This document shows positions 41,097 through 50,459 of a DNA stretch of 64,000 bases, in pieces (positions within the stretch are counted from its first letter, which is position 1; the number at the start of each line of letters is the position of its first letter). Source of the stretch: Mycobacterium colombiense CECT 3035 (lineage in GTDB: Bacteria; Actinomycetota; Actinomycetes; Mycobacteriales; Mycobacteriaceae); assembly GCF_002105755.1 (NCBI RefSeq), contig NZ_CP020821.1, forward strand, positions 2,914,001 to 2,978,000, given 5' to 3'. Under the pieces are notes generated by a model, which had not been told where the DNA came from, made no database searches, and worked only from the letters and a program-made list of their open reading frames with translations. The position numbers and the translations under genes are program-made.

Positions 41097-41965
41097 TCGT
41101 CGCTCTCGATTCCGGCGAACAGGTCGTCCTCGGGCAGCCGGACCGGGACGCGCGAACGCGCCAACTCGAATTCCTCAGTGGGCCAAAGCCGTTGCTGCCA
41201 CGCGATGGGAGCGGCGAAGAAGTCGTGATCGGGGTCGATCTGGGTGGTGTGCGCGCGCAGCGCGTCGTCGCGCTGGCTGAAGTACGCCGAGCACTCGACC
41301 CGCGTGGTGACCCGGGACTCGAACGGATCGTGTTTGGCGTCCCAGTGTTCGAGCCACTTCTTGAACGGGGGCTCTTGACCATGCTTGACGGCCTCGTCGT
41401 GCAGCAACTGCATGCGCGCGCGCAGGAACCCGTGGTTGTAGTAGAGCTTGGACACCGTCCACGGCTCACCGGCGTCCGGGAAGAGCCGGTAATCGCCGGC
41501 CGCCTCGAACGCGCCGACCGAAACCTGGTGGCAGCGAATGTGATCGGGGTGGGGATAGCCGCCGTTCTCGTCGTACGTGGTCATCACGTGCGGGCGGAAC
41601 TCGCGGACCACGCGGACCAGCGCCTCGACCGACTCCTCCAGCGGCACCAGCGCGAAACAGCCATCGGGCAACGGCGGCGGCGGATCGCCCTGGGGCAATC
41701 CCGAGTCGACGAAACCCAGCCAGGTGTGCTCCACGCCGAGGATCTCGGCGGCCTTGGCCATCTCGTCACGGCGGATTTCGGCGATGTGTCCACGCACCTC
41801 GGGCAGGTCCATCGCCGGGTTGAGAATGTCGCCGCGCTCGCCGCCGGTCAGCGTCACCACCAGCACCCGGTGCCCCTCGTCGGCGTAGCGGGCCAGCGTG
41901 GCCGCGCCCTTGCTGGACTCGTCGTCGGGGTGGGCGTGCACCGCCATCAACCGCAATTCGCTCAC
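41093..41965 (-). CDS. mca: mycothiol S-conjugate amidase
   Basis: Cleaves the amide bond of mycothiol S-conjugates, giving a mercapturic acid that is exported and GlcN-Ins that is recycled: the main actinobacterial detoxification route. 290 aa. PIG-L/LmbE fold with zinc-binding HAHPDDE at the N-terminus and [12 protein letters not shown]. The GTG at 41965 (encoding [14 protein letters not shown] after the start) is preferred over the ATG at 41980 because Rv1082 begins there. First gene of the mca-Rv1083-DUF255 operon. Confidence 0.94.
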   Translation of the reverse strand: MSELRLMAVHAHPDDESSKGAATLARYADEGHRVLVVTLTGGERGDILNPAMDLPEVRGHIAEIRRDEMAKAAEILGVEHTWLGFVDSGLPQGDPPPPLPDGCFALVPLEESVEALVRVVREFRPHVMTTYDENGGYPHPDHIRCHQVSVGAFEAAGDYRLFPDAGEPWTVSKLYYNHGFLRARMQLLHDEAVKHGQEPPFKKWLEHWDAKHDPFESRVTTRVECSAYFSQRDDALRAHTTQIDPDHDFFAAPIAWQQRLWPTEEFELARSRVPVRLPEDDLFAGIESDE

Positions 41966-42087
41966 GTGCTCCCTTGTCACCTCGGGTGGTCGCCCGGTCT
42001 GACCCTATAATTCCAGTTCCGACTTCGTTGCATGCCGCCGGCTGGTGCCCGGCGGCCGACGACCAGGCATAACAGGCATAACAGGCG

Positions 42088-42522
42088 ATGACCGAAACCC
42101 CGATTTCTCGGCCGGAGGCCCGCTACGGGCGCTCCCGGCTGTCGCGCATCCCACGGCGATGGGTGATCGCCGCGCTGGGCGTCCTGGTGGTCGTGGCGGG
42201 GCTCGTCATCGCCGTCATCGGTTATCACCGGTTCGGCACCAGCGACGTCAAGGGGACGATGGCCGGCTACCGGGTGATCGATGACCAGACGGCCTCGATA
42301 ACGATCAGCGTGACGCGATCGGATCCGTCGCGGCCGGTGGACTGCATCGTGCGGGTCCGCGCGCAGGACGGCAGCGAGACCGGCCGGCGCGAGCTGCTGG
42401 TCCCGCCGTCGGACGCGGCCACCGTGCAGGTGACCACGACGGTGAAATCCTTCGAACCGCCGGTGGTGGCCGATATCTATGGCTGCGGCACCGATGTGCC
42501 CGCCTACCTGCGCCCGGCGTGA
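42088..42522 (+). CDS. DUF4307 membrane protein, Rv1081c-like
   Basis: 144 aa. Basic N-terminus, one membrane helix (WVIAALGVLVVVAGLVIAVIGY), then an extracytoplasmic beta-rich domain with GTMAGYRVIDDQTASI and VDCIVRVRAQDGSETGRREL, characteristic of DUF4307. Two Cys (VDCIV, IYGCG) might form a disulfide. Unknown role; conserved in actinobacteria next to mca and greA. Divergent from mca. Confidence 0.9.
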   Translation: MTETPISRPEARYGRSRLSRIPRRWVIAALGVLVVVAGLVIAVIGYHRFGTSDVKGTMAGYRVIDDQTASITISVTRSDPSRPVDCIVRVRAQDGSETGRRELLVPPSDAATVQVTTTVKSFEPPVVADIYGCGTDVPAYLRPA

Positions 42523-42575
42523 CCTCGGAGATCCACGGCGAACAGCGAATATGGGGTCATCAACTGTTTGCGCAG

Positions 42576-42584
42576 TGGTAACAT
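42576..42584 (+). promoter_or_regulatory. extended -10 promoter of greA
   Basis: TGGTAACAT has the TGn extension followed by a TAACAT hexamer (42579-42584), a good SigA-type -10; no clear -35 is visible at the right spacing. It would give a ~150 nt 5' untranslated region before the greA ATG at 42744. The 221 bp between DUF4307 and greA otherwise has no gene. Confidence 0.4.
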
Positions 42585-42743
42585 GGATGAATGCACGGTT
42601 CCGGTTGGGGCCGTGTTGCTGCATTAGCGACCGTGAGCAAAACGGAGCGGCAGCACACGGGGAGGGACCCGCACACTCCGGGACGGCGGAGCTAACAGGA
42701 CTTAACGCGAACTCGCGAAACAACATACGAGGAGCACGACAAG

Positions 42744-43238
42744 ATGACGGACACTTCCGTGACCTGGCTGACCCAAGAGTCACACGATCGACTCAAGGCC
42801 GAGCTCGATCACTTGATCGCGAACCGTCCGGTCATCGCCGCGGAGATCAACGACCGCCGCGAGGAGGGTGACCTGCGCGAGAACGGCGGCTACCACGCCG
42901 CCCGCGAAGAGCAGGGCCAGCAGGAGGCCCGCATCCGTCAGTTGCAGGACCTGCTCAACAACGCCAAGGTCGGCGAGGCGCCCAAGCAGTCCGGCGTCGC
43001 GCTGCCCGGTTCGGTGGTGAAGGTCTACTACAACGGCGACAAGTCCGACACGGAGACCTTCCTGATCGCCACCCGCCAGGAGGGCGTCAACGACGGCAAG
43101 CTCGAGGTGTACTCGCCCAACTCACCGCTGGGCGGCGCCCTGATCGACGCCAAGGAAGGCGAGACGCGCAGCTATACCGTCCCCAACGGCAACACCGTCG
43201 AGGTGACGCTGATCAGCGCGGAGCCCTACCACTCCTGA
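42744..43238 (+). CDS. greA: transcription elongation factor GreA
   Basis: Rescues backtracked RNA polymerase by stimulating transcript cleavage. 164 aa. N-terminal coiled-coil with the tip acidic pair in [21 protein letters not shown]-terminal FKBP-like domain ([19 protein letters not shown]). Shine-Dalgarno-like GAGGAG is 10 bases upstream of the ATG. Equivalent to Rv1080c. Converges on metB across a 10 bp gap. Confidence 0.96.
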   Translation: MTDTSVTWLTQESHDRLKAELDHLIANRPVIAAEINDRREEGDLRENGGYHAAREEQGQQEARIRQLQDLLNNAKVGEAPKQSGVALPGSVVKVYYNGDKSDTETFLIATRQEGVNDGKLEVYSPNSPLGGALIDAKEGETRSYTVPNGNTVEVTLISAEPYHS

Positions 43239-43248
43239 TCGGCGCCCG

Positions 43249-44436
43249 CTAGTTGAGGGCTTGACCGAGGTCGGCCAGCAGGTCGGCGATGTCTTCGATG
43301 CCGACCGACAGGCGCACCAGGTCGTCGGGCACCTCCAATTGCGACCCGGCCGTCGACGCGTGCGTCATCGCACTGGGGTGTTCGATCAGCGACTCGACCC
43401 CGCCCAGCGATTCCGCCAGGATGAACACCTTCGTCCTGCCGCACAGATCGCGGGCGGCGTCGCGGCCGCCGCGCATGCGGACCGAGACCATGCCGCCGAA
43501 GGCGCTCATCTGCCGTGCGGCGACCTCATGTCCGGGGTGTGACGGCAGGCCCGGGTACAGCACCGCGCTCACCGCGGGATGCCCTTCGAGGAATTCCGCT
43601 ACGGCCGAGGCGTTTTCGCTGTGCCGCTGCATGCGCAGCACCAGCGTCTTCAGCCCGCGCATCGTCAGGTACGCGTCGAACGGGCCGGGCACCGCGCCGG
43701 CCCCGTTCTGCAGGAAGGCGAACGCCTCGTCCAGCTCCTGATCGTTGGTGACCAGCGCACCGCCCACCACGTCGGAGTGCCCACCGATGTATTTGGTGGT
43801 CGAATGCAGCACGATGTCGGCGCCCAGCGTCAACGGCCGCTGCAGTGCGGGCGAGGCAAAAGTGTTGTCCACCAGTAGCTTTGCCGGGTTTTTGGCGTCC
43901 CGCCCGGCCGCCAGTTCGGCCAGCGCCGCGATGTCGGCGATGGACAGCAGCGGATTGGTCGGGGTTTCCGCCCAGATCAGCCGGGTTCGCGGCGTGGTCG
44001 CGGCGGCGACGGCGTCCAGGTCGTGCAGCGCCACCGGCGTGTACTCGACGTTCCACTGGGTGAAGACCTTGTCGATCAGCCGGAAGGTGCCCCCGTAGGC
44101 GTCGTTCGGGATGACCACGTGGTCGCCGGGGCGCAGCAGCGCGCGCAGGGCGCAGTCGGTGGCGGCCATCCCCGAACCGAACGCCCGCCCGTACGCGCCG
44201 TCTTCGACGGCGGCCAGCGCGGCCTCCAGGGCGGCGCGGGTCGGGTTGCCGGTGCGCGCGTATTCGAACCCGCCGCGCAGCGCGCCGACACCGTCCTGGG
44301 CGAAGGTGCTGCTGGCGTAGATCGGCGCGTTCACCGCGCCGGTCGCCGGGTCCGGCCGATAGCCGGCGTGAATCGCTCTGGTGGCCAGTCCGGTGAACTC
44401 GGGGTGTCCGCCGGTGCCCGGGTGGTCGTCGCTCAT
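43249..44436 (-). CDS. metB: cystathionine gamma-synthase/lyase (Cys/Met metabolism PLP enzyme)
   Basis: 395 aa, Rv1079 equivalent. PLP-binding Lys in LHSTTKYIGGHSDVVGG, substrate/PLP region YARTGNPTR and cofactor Asp in LIWAETPTNP/LLVDNTFASP. Catalyses formation of cystathionine from an activated homoserine and cysteine; lyase activity in reverse transsulfuration is also possible, and cbs two genes upstream supports a cystathionine cycle. Start ATG at 44436. Confidence 0.93.
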   Translation of the reverse strand: MSDDHPGTGGHPEFTGLATRAIHAGYRPDPATGAVNAPIYASSTFAQDGVGALRGGFEYARTGNPTRAALEAALAAVEDGAYGRAFGSGMAATDCALRALLRPGDHVVIPNDAYGGTFRLIDKVFTQWNVEYTPVALHDLDAVAAATTPRTRLIWAETPTNPLLSIADIAALAELAAGRDAKNPAKLLVDNTFASPALQRPLTLGADIVLHSTTKYIGGHSDVVGGALVTNDQELDEAFAFLQNGAGAVPGPFDAYLTMRGLKTLVLRMQRHSENASAVAEFLEGHPAVSAVLYPGLPSHPGHEVAARQMSAFGGMVSVRMRGGRDAARDLCGRTKVFILAESLGGVESLIEHPSAMTHASTAGSQLEVPDDLVRLSVGIEDIADLLADLGQALN

Positions 44437-44447
44437 CGACGATCAGC

Positions 44448-45170
44448 CTAGGTGACGGCCGGCCTCTCGGCGCCGTCGATCGGCAGGCACACCGTCGTCA
44501 TGATCTTGTCCGCCAGCGTTTGACGCTTCGAATCCCACAGCGGGAAAAGGAAACCGATGAAGCAGATGACCGCGTCGACGAAGTGGGCCAGCGAGCGCAC
44601 CACCGACATCCCGAAGCCGATGGGTTGGCCGGTGACCTCGCTGACCACCTTGAACTTCAGCACCGACTTGCCGACGCTCGACCCGGTGGTGCCCTGCCGG
44701 TAGCCGTAATTCCAGATCAGATAGAACAGCCCGATAATCGACGCAAGCCACTGCGCCACCATGCCGGTGGTCGAGTTCTGGGTGGCGCAGTACTGGTTGA
44801 CGGCGTACTGCGTGACGTCGGTGATGCAGGCGGTCTGCTGGGTGGCGACCAGGATCGCGGTGCCGATGCCGTGCACCACCACGTACGGGAGGATGTCGAT
44901 CACGAACGCCAGCGCGCGGGTGAGCCACGGCGTGTAGTCCTCGGTCGGCAGCGTGCGGATCGCCGGCCCGGGTGGCGGCGGCGCGTAACCACCGGCCGAC
45001 GGCGGGGGCGGCGGGTACGACCCGCCGGGCGGCGGCGGGGGCGGCGGATAGGACGCGGCGGGCGCCTGCGGGACCTGTTGCCCGCCCGAAGGCTGCTGCG
45101 GCTCACCCGAAGGTCCGGGCGACGAGGGAGGTGGCGGGTAAGCGCCGCCGGGCGGCGGTTGTTCGGTCAT
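44448..45170 (-). CDS. pra: proline-rich antigen homologue, RDD-domain membrane protein
   Basis: 240 aa, same length as Rv1078. N-terminal ~75 residues are Pro/Gly/Ser-rich (PPPGGAYPPPPSSPG and similar blocks). The RDD domain starts at YTPWLTRALAFVIDILPYVVVHGIG with the family's Arg-Asp-Asp-like signature, plus three helices. The Pro-rich part is an immunodominant antigen in M. leprae's homologue. Start ATG at 45170; the open frame upstream of this is a shadow of cbs. Lies between cbs and metB on one strand. Confidence 0.93.
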   Translation of the reverse strand: MTEQPPPGGAYPPPPSSPGPSGEPQQPSGGQQVPQAPAASYPPPPPPPGGSYPPPPPSAGGYAPPPPGPAIRTLPTEDYTPWLTRALAFVIDILPYVVVHGIGTAILVATQQTACITDVTQYAVNQYCATQNSTTGMVAQWLASIIGLFYLIWNYGYRQGTTGSSVGKSVLKFKVVSEVTGQPIGFGMSVVRSLAHFVDAVICFIGFLFPLWDSKRQTLADKIMTTVCLPIDGAERPAVT

Positions 45171-45268
45171 GGGCAACCTTCCACTCCGGGTCAGCGGGAC
45201 CCCTAGCTGGGACAGCCGAAACAGTACCCGAGCGCGTCGCGCCCCGGCGAGACGCGCAACGCCGTGTA

Positions 45269-46675
45269 CTACCGGCGCCCGGACAGCCCCCGAGGCCCGT
45301 CGGAGAGGAAGCCCAGCAGGTCGTAGCGGGTGATCACTCCCACCGGTTTGCCCTCCTCGACCACCATCAGGGCGTCCCAGTCGCGCAGCGCCTTGCCGGC
45401 CGCGCTGACCGACTCCCCGGCGCCGATCATCGGCAGCGGCGGGCTCATGTGCAGCGCGACCGCGTCGGCCAGTTTCGCGCGGCCCTCGAAGACGGCGGAC
45501 AGCAGTTCCCGTTCGGAGACGCTGCCGGCCACCTCCCCGGCCATCACCGGCGGCTCGGCGCCGACCACCGGCATCTGCGACACCCCGTACTCGCGCAGGA
45601 TGCCGATCGCGTCGCGCACGGTCTCGGATGGGTGGGTGTGCACCAGGTCGGGCAGCTCGCCGGACTTGCGGCGCAGCACGTCGCCCACCCTGGACTGGTC
45701 GGTGGAACCGTCGAGGCGGCTGCGCAGGAACCCATACGACGACATCCAGGCGTCGTTGAAGATCTTCGACATGTAGCCGCGTCCGCCGTCGGGTAGCAGC
45801 ACCACCACGATCGAGTCGGGGCCGGCCTGCTCGGCGACCTTGAGGGCGGCGACCACCGCCATCCCGCACGACCCGCCGACCAGCATCGCTTCCTCGCGGG
45901 CCAGCCGCCGGGTCATGTCGAAGGAGTCGGAGTCGGACACGGCGATGATCTCGTCGGGCACCGTGCGGTCGTAGGCCTGCGGCCAGAAGTCCTCCCCGAC
46001 GCCCTCCACCAGATACGGCCGGCCGGTGCCGCCGGAATAGACCGACCCCTCGGGGTCGGCGCCGATGATGCGCACCGCGCCGCCCGACACCTCTTTGAGG
46101 TAGCGGCCCGCGCCGGTGATCGTCCCGCCGGTGCCGATGCCGGCGACGAAATGGGTGACCTTGCCGTCGGTGTCGGCCCAGATCTCCGGGCCCGTGGTGG
46201 CGTAGTGGCTGGCCGGGCCTTCCGGGTTGGCGTACTGGTCGGGTTTCCACGCGCCGTCGATCTCGGTGACCAACCGGTCGGAGACGCTGTAGTAGCTGTC
46301 CGGGTGCTCCGGCGGCACGGCCGTCGGGCACACCACGACCTCGGCGCCGTACGCCATCAGCACGTTGCGCTTGTCCTCGCTGACCTTGTCGGGGCAGACG
46401 AACACGCACTTGTAGCCGCGGTGCTGCGCGACGAGGGCCAGCCCGACGCCGGTGTTGCCCGAGGTGGGTTCGACGATGGTGCCGCCGGGCCGCAGCTGCC
46501 CGCTGGCCTCGGCGGCGTCGATCATCTTCACCGCGATCCGGTCCTTCGAGCTGCCACCGGGATTGAGGTATTCGACCTTGGCCGCCACGATGCCGGCACC
46601 GTCGGGGACGACGGAATTCAGCCGCACCAGCGGCGTGCCGCCGATGAGGTCACTGATGTGCTGCGCGATCCGCAT
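45269..46675 (-). CDS. cbs: cystathionine beta-synthase
   Basis: Condenses serine and homocysteine to cystathionine. 468 aa. PLP domain with Lys in YLNPGGSSKDRIA, phosphate-binding GTGGT (GIGTGGTITGAG) and PTSGNTGVGLALVA; the C-terminus has two CBS motifs (DLVHTHPSETVRDAIGILREYG and PLPMIGAGESVSAAGKALRDW, cited in part), the likely regulatory ligand site. Equivalent to Rv1077. Start ATG at 46675. Part of a cbs-pra-metB transcript unit by direction and short spacing. Confidence 0.95.
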   Translation of the reverse strand: MRIAQHISDLIGGTPLVRLNSVVPDGAGIVAAKVEYLNPGGSSKDRIAVKMIDAAEASGQLRPGGTIVEPTSGNTGVGLALVAQHRGYKCVFVCPDKVSEDKRNVLMAYGAEVVVCPTAVPPEHPDSYYSVSDRLVTEIDGAWKPDQYANPEGPASHYATTGPEIWADTDGKVTHFVAGIGTGGTITGAGRYLKEVSGGAVRIIGADPEGSVYSGGTGRPYLVEGVGEDFWPQAYDRTVPDEIIAVSDSDSFDMTRRLAREEAMLVGGSCGMAVVAALKVAEQAGPDSIVVVLLPDGGRGYMSKIFNDAWMSSYGFLRSRLDGSTDQSRVGDVLRRKSGELPDLVHTHPSETVRDAIGILREYGVSQMPVVGAEPPVMAGEVAGSVSERELLSAVFEGRAKLADAVALHMSPPLPMIGAGESVSAAGKALRDWDALMVVEEGKPVGVITRYDLLGFLSDGPRGLSGRR

Positions 46676-46736
46676 GCGTTCATCGTCTCAGGCGGTTTCG
46701 CGCGGCGCACAACTACTCTCCACGCGGTTTGCGCGT

Positions 46737-47804
46737 CTACTCGGTGGCCTCGCGGATGTAGTCGCCGATCTGGCGCAGCGAGCGCATGGCCTCGGGCACC
46801 ATCGGCGCGGCCAGTTGGAAGTCGTGGATCTGTCCGGGCCACACCCGCACCTCGGCCGGCACGCCCACCGCGGCCAGCCTGCTCGCCGCCAGCCGCGCGT
46901 CGTGCAACAGCACCTCGGAGCCCGACACGTGAATCAGCGTGCGCGGCAGTCCCGGCTTGATGTGCTCCAGCGGCTCGTAGATCTCCTCGGGCTTCCCGTC
47001 CACGATGTTCTTCTCGGCGGCCCCGGCCACCAGCACGGCCAGCGCGTCGAACGCCCCGGCCGTGAACATCGCGTCCGTCTCGATGTTGGGGTGGGTCTGC
47101 TTGGGCTCCTTGGCCAGCTGCAGCAGGGGCGAGATCGCCACCAGCGCGGCGGGATCCTCACCCTCCTCCTGCAGGCGCTGGGCCAGCGTCAGCGCCAGGT
47201 AGCCGCCCGCGGAGTCACCGGCCAGCACGATCTGGTCGGGTTCGTACCCGCGCCGGCGCAGCCAGCGGTACGCGTCGTGGCAGTCCTCGAGCGCCATCCC
47301 GACCGAATTCTTGGGCAGCAGACGGTAATTGACGACCAGGACGGGCGAATCGGCGAACTTGGACAGGGTCTCGACGAGCCGGCCGTGCGAGTTCGCCCCA
47401 CAGGTCAGAAACGCGCCGCCGTGCAGGTAGACGATCACGCGACGGGTGCCGTCGGCGGGCAGCACCCCGGGCGCGCGGACCAGCTGCGCCGACGCGTGGG
47501 GCAGCTTGATGGTCTCGCGGACGGTGGCCGACGCCGGGATCAGCACGCGCGCGGTCAGGTCGATGAGGCCCCAGGGCCAGGGCAGGTTGGGAACGTGGCT
47601 GCCGACGGACAGGATCGGCCGGATGGTCAGGCGCGACGTCAGGTTCGCCAGTCGCGCGGCGACGCTGGGCCCGGATTCCAGGACCTCGACGGGCGCCCCG
47701 TCGCTGATGGCGAATTTGCGCGCCTGGGCTCGACGCGCTCTCAGGACGTCATGGGGCCGAAGGGTAGTTGCCGATGACCCCGATTCCTTGCTAGGTGCAG
47801 TCAT
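46737..47804 (-). CDS. lipU: HSL-family esterase/lipase LipU
   Basis: 355 aa. Hormone-sensitive lipase family: oxyanion YLHGGAFLTCG, nucleophile elbow AGDSAGGYLAL and late His in GQIHDFQLA. Hydrolyses short/medium acyl esters in the cytoplasm. Start at the ATG at 47804 because AGGAAG is eight bases upstream; the annotated-length alternative at 47813 is a GTG. M. tuberculosis LipU (Rv1076) is shorter, about 300 aa, so N-terminal extension may be real or depend on start choice. Confidence 0.92.
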   Translation of the reverse strand: MTAPSKESGSSATTLRPHDVLRARRAQARKFAISDGAPVEVLESGPSVAARLANLTSRLTIRPILSVGSHVPNLPWPWGLIDLTARVLIPASATVRETIKLPHASAQLVRAPGVLPADGTRRVIVYLHGGAFLTCGANSHGRLVETLSKFADSPVLVVNYRLLPKNSVGMALEDCHDAYRWLRRRGYEPDQIVLAGDSAGGYLALTLAQRLQEEGEDPAALVAISPLLQLAKEPKQTHPNIETDAMFTAGAFDALAVLVAGAAEKNIVDGKPEEIYEPLEHIKPGLPRTLIHVSGSEVLLHDARLAASRLAAVGVPAEVRVWPGQIHDFQLAAPMVPEAMRSLRQIGDYIREATE

Positions 47805-48035
47805 GCTCAACACTTCCTACGCCGTTGTAGTGCGATACAGCATGTGACGAGTCGACCGAGCGTCTGGTTCAGCCGTTTGCCGTGGCGCTCAGCCAACCCC
47901 TTGACTTCAGCTTGACAGGCGATGCTTAGTGCAACGTATGAAATTGCTGATTCGATACCAGTTTTGCTTCGCACCGTAATCAGTTCGTTTTCCAGCCACC
48001 CGCGCGAAACTCACCGCCGCTCTAAACTTGACTGC

Positions 48036-49010
48036 GTGACCATGCGGGTGCCACGTCGTTCGGCGATCGCCCTGGCCACAGCGGGCGCGCTGGCCTCAAC
48101 AGGAACCGCCTACCTGGGGGCACGCAGTCTGTTGGTCGGCCAGGCCACCCACGCGCGCACGATCATCCCCAAGTCCTGGGACATCCCGCCCCGCGCGGAC
48201 GGCGTGTACGTGCGCGGCGGCGGCCCGGTGGAGCGGTGGCGCCGGGGCATGGCGGTCGACCAGCACCTGATGATCTTCGGTGACTCGACCGCCGCCGGGT
48301 ACGGCTGCCTGACCGCCGACGAAGTGCCGGGGGTACGGATCGCCCGCGGCCTCGCCGAGCAGACCGGCAAACGAATCCGGTTGAGCACCAAGGCGATCGT
48401 GGGCGCCACCTCCAAGGGCGTGTGCGGTCAGGTCGACGCGATGTTCGTGGCCGGTCCCCCGCCGGACATCGCGGTGATCATGGTCGGCGCCAACGACGTG
48501 ACCGCGCTGAACGGCATCAGCCAGTCGGCGCAGCGGCTGGCGCTGACCGTCCGCAAGTTGCGCGCCCGCGGCGCCGTGGTGATCGTGGGCACCTGCCCCG
48601 ATCTCGGGTTCATCAGCGCCATTCCGCAGCCGCTGCGGTCGCTGGCGCACGAGCGTTGCCTGCAGCTGGCGCGCGCCCAGACCGCGGCAGTCCGGTCGGC
48701 CGGCGGCGTGCCGGTGCCGTTGGCACAGCTGATGGCGCCCCAATTTCGCGCCACGCCGGACGCCATGTTCTCCGCCGACGGCTTCCACCCCTCGGCGCCG
48801 GCCTACGCGCTCGCGGCCGACGCGCTGCTGCTCGCCCTCTGCGACGCGCTGGGCGAGGAGGTGGAGCGCCCGCCGGTGAGTTCGCCGGTGCCGGCGGCGA
48901 CGCCGGTGCTCGGTCAGCGGCACACCCGCACCAGCGTGATGTCGCGGCTGTGGCGGCGTCCGGCGCCCGGACCTGCCCCGTCTTCGTGCCCCGAGGTCGG
49001 CAGCGACTAG
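48036..49010 (+). CDS. exported SGNH/GDSL hydrolase, Rv1075c-like
   Basis: 324 aa from the GTG at 48036 (ATG at 48042 equally possible). A twin-Arg-like VPRRSAIALATAGALAST leader suggests export. SGNH blocks: IFGDSTAAGYG (Ser), GAND (Asn), DGFHPS (Asp and His), all present. Esterase acting on envelope lipids or small esters. The 222 bp upstream, shared with divergent lipU, has two CTTGAC hexamers 11 bp apart and no gene. Confidence 0.88.
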   Translation: MTMRVPRRSAIALATAGALASTGTAYLGARSLLVGQATHARTIIPKSWDIPPRADGVYVRGGGPVERWRRGMAVDQHLMIFGDSTAAGYGCLTADEVPGVRIARGLAEQTGKRIRLSTKAIVGATSKGVCGQVDAMFVAGPPPDIAVIMVGANDVTALNGISQSAQRLALTVRKLRARGAVVIVGTCPDLGFISAIPQPLRSLAHERCLQLARAQTAAVRSAGGVPVPLAQLMAPQFRATPDAMFSADGFHPSAPAYALAADALLLALCDALGEEVERPPVSSPVPAATPVLGQRHTRTSVMSRLWRRPAPGPAPSSCPEVGSD

Positions 49011-49074
49011 ATTTGTTCTCGCCCGTCGGGGTGGACCTACCGCCCGAAGGTGAAGCGAGCCAGCCCCCATCTGT

Positions 49075-49098
49075 GGGATCTGCAGGGATCTGAAGGGA
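49075..49098 (+). repeat. 10 bp tandem repeat covering the fadA3 ribosome-binding site
   Basis: GGGATCTGCA (49075-49084) is followed directly by GGGATCTGAA (49085-49094) and GGGA, the last part being the Shine-Dalgarno-like GAAGGGA 7 bases before the ATG at 49105. A direct repeat on one helical turn next to the start could be an operator or simply slippage. Confidence 0.5.
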
Positions 49099-49104
49099 AC
49101 CACC

Positions 49105-50322
49105 ATGCCTGAAGCCGTCATTGTCTCCACCGCTCGCTCGCCGATCGGCCGCGCGATGAAGGGGTCGCTGGTCAACATGCGCCCCGACGACCTGACCGTC
49201 CAGATCGTGCGCGCCGCGCTCGACAAGGTGCCCGCGTTGAACCCCCACCAGATCGACGACCTGATCCTGGGCTGCGGCCAGCCGGCCGGTGAATCCGGCT
49301 ACAACCTGGCGCGGGTCATCGCCGTCGAGCTCGGCTTCGACTTCCTGCCGGGCACCACCGTCAACCGATACTGCTCGTCGTCGCTGCAGACCTCGCGGAT
49401 GGCCTTCCACGCGATCAAGGCGGGTGAGGGCGACGCCTTCATCTCCGCGGGTGTGGAGACCGTGTCGCGCTTCGCCAAGGGCAGCGCCGACTCGTGGCCG
49501 GACACCAAGAACTCGCTGTTCGCCGAGGCCCAGGAGCGGTCGGCCGCCGCGGCCGAGGGCGCCGAGGAGTGGCACGACCCCCGCGCCGACGACAACGTCC
49601 CCGACGTCTACATCGCGATGGGGCAGACGGCCGAAAACGTGGCGCTGCTGACCGGCATCAGCCGCGAGGACCAGGACCACTGGGGCGTGCGCAGCCAGAA
49701 CCGCGCCGAGGAAGCGATCAAGAGCGGCTTCTTCGAGCGCGAGATCACCCCGGTGACCCTGCCCGACGGCACGACGGTGAGCACCGACGACGGCCCGCGT
49801 CCCGGCACCACCTACGAGAAGATCAGCCAGCTCAAGCCGGTGTTCCGGCCCAACGGCACCGTGACCGCGGGCAACGCCTGCCCGCTCAACGACGGCGCCG
49901 CCGCGGTGGTGATCACCAGCGACACCAAGGCCAAGGAACTGGGCCTGACCCCGCTGGCGCGCATCGTGTCCACCGGGGTCAGCGGCCTGTCCCCCGAGAT
50001 CATGGGTCTGGGCCCGATCGAGGCGACCAAGAAGGCGCTCGCGCGCGCCAAGCTCTCGGTCAGCGACATCGACCTGTTCGAGATCAACGAGGCGTTCGCC
50101 GTCCAGGTGCTGGGCTCGGCCCGCGAGCTGGGCATCGACGAGGACAAGCTGAACGTGTCCGGCGGGGCGATCGCGCTGGGCCACCCCTTCGGCATGACCG
50201 GCGCGCGCATCGCCACCACGCTGCTCAACAACCTGCAGACGCACGACAAGACCTTCGGTCTGGAGACCATGTGCGTCGGCGGCGGGCAGGGCATGGCGAT
50301 GGTGATCGAGCGGCTGAGCTAG
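49105..50322 (+). CDS. fadA3: acetyl-CoA acyltransferase (thiolase)
   Basis: 405 aa, Rv1074c equivalent. Beta-ketothiolase releasing acetyl-CoA in beta-oxidation. Active Cys in TVNRYCSSSLQT, HPFGMTGAR with the catalytic His and the second Cys in CVGGGQGMAMV; NEAFAVQ is intact. Its role could be general fatty acid or sterol side-chain degradation. Terminates before a strong bidirectional terminator at 50413-50446. Confidence 0.95.
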   Translation: MPEAVIVSTARSPIGRAMKGSLVNMRPDDLTVQIVRAALDKVPALNPHQIDDLILGCGQPAGESGYNLARVIAVELGFDFLPGTTVNRYCSSSLQTSRMAFHAIKAGEGDAFISAGVETVSRFAKGSADSWPDTKNSLFAEAQERSAAAAEGAEEWHDPRADDNVPDVYIAMGQTAENVALLTGISREDQDHWGVRSQNRAEEAIKSGFFEREITPVTLPDGTTVSTDDGPRPGTTYEKISQLKPVFRPNGTVTAGNACPLNDGAAAVVITSDTKAKELGLTPLARIVSTGVSGLSPEIMGLGPIEATKKALARAKLSVSDIDLFEINEAFAVQVLGSARELGIDEDKLNVSGGAIALGHPFGMTGARIATTLLNNLQTHDKTFGLETMCVGGGQGMAMVIERLS

Positions 50323-50348
50323 GCCGTTCGAGCGCGGGCCGCAAGCCC

Positions 50349-50391
50349 GGGCGTCGAGTGTGAAACCGCGGCAGGCTCACACTCGACGCCC
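50349..50391. repeat. perfect 15 bp inverted repeat after fadA3
   Basis: GGGCGTCGAGTGTGA (50349-50363) and TCACACTCGACGCCC (50377-50391) pair exactly with a 13 nt loop. It is located 27 bp past the fadA3 stop. The core TCGAGTGTG/CACACTCGA resembles the GTGTG/CACAC palindrome at 5728-5769 in style. No T-run follows. Confidence 0.7.
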
Positions 50392-50412
50392 TCTGCCCCG
50401 ACCGGCACACGA

Positions 50413-50446
50413 AAAAACCGGCACGCCAACGGGCGTGCCGGTTTTT
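50413..50446. terminator. bidirectional intrinsic terminator between fadA3 and Bax-inhibitor-like gene
   Basis: AAAAACCGGCACGCC (50413-50427) pairs perfectly with GGCGTGCCGGTTTTT (50432-50446) around an AACG loop. A-run and T-run on the two sides give a U-tail in both directions. It sits between two convergent genes, the right place for a shared terminator. Confidence 0.9.
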
Positions 50447-50459
50447 CTCTGTGCCAGAG

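Noticed and set aside
45171..46409. Upstream extension of the pra reading frame
   Set aside because: The frame stays open across cbs by composition only; the conserved protein begins with MTEQPPPGG at 45170.
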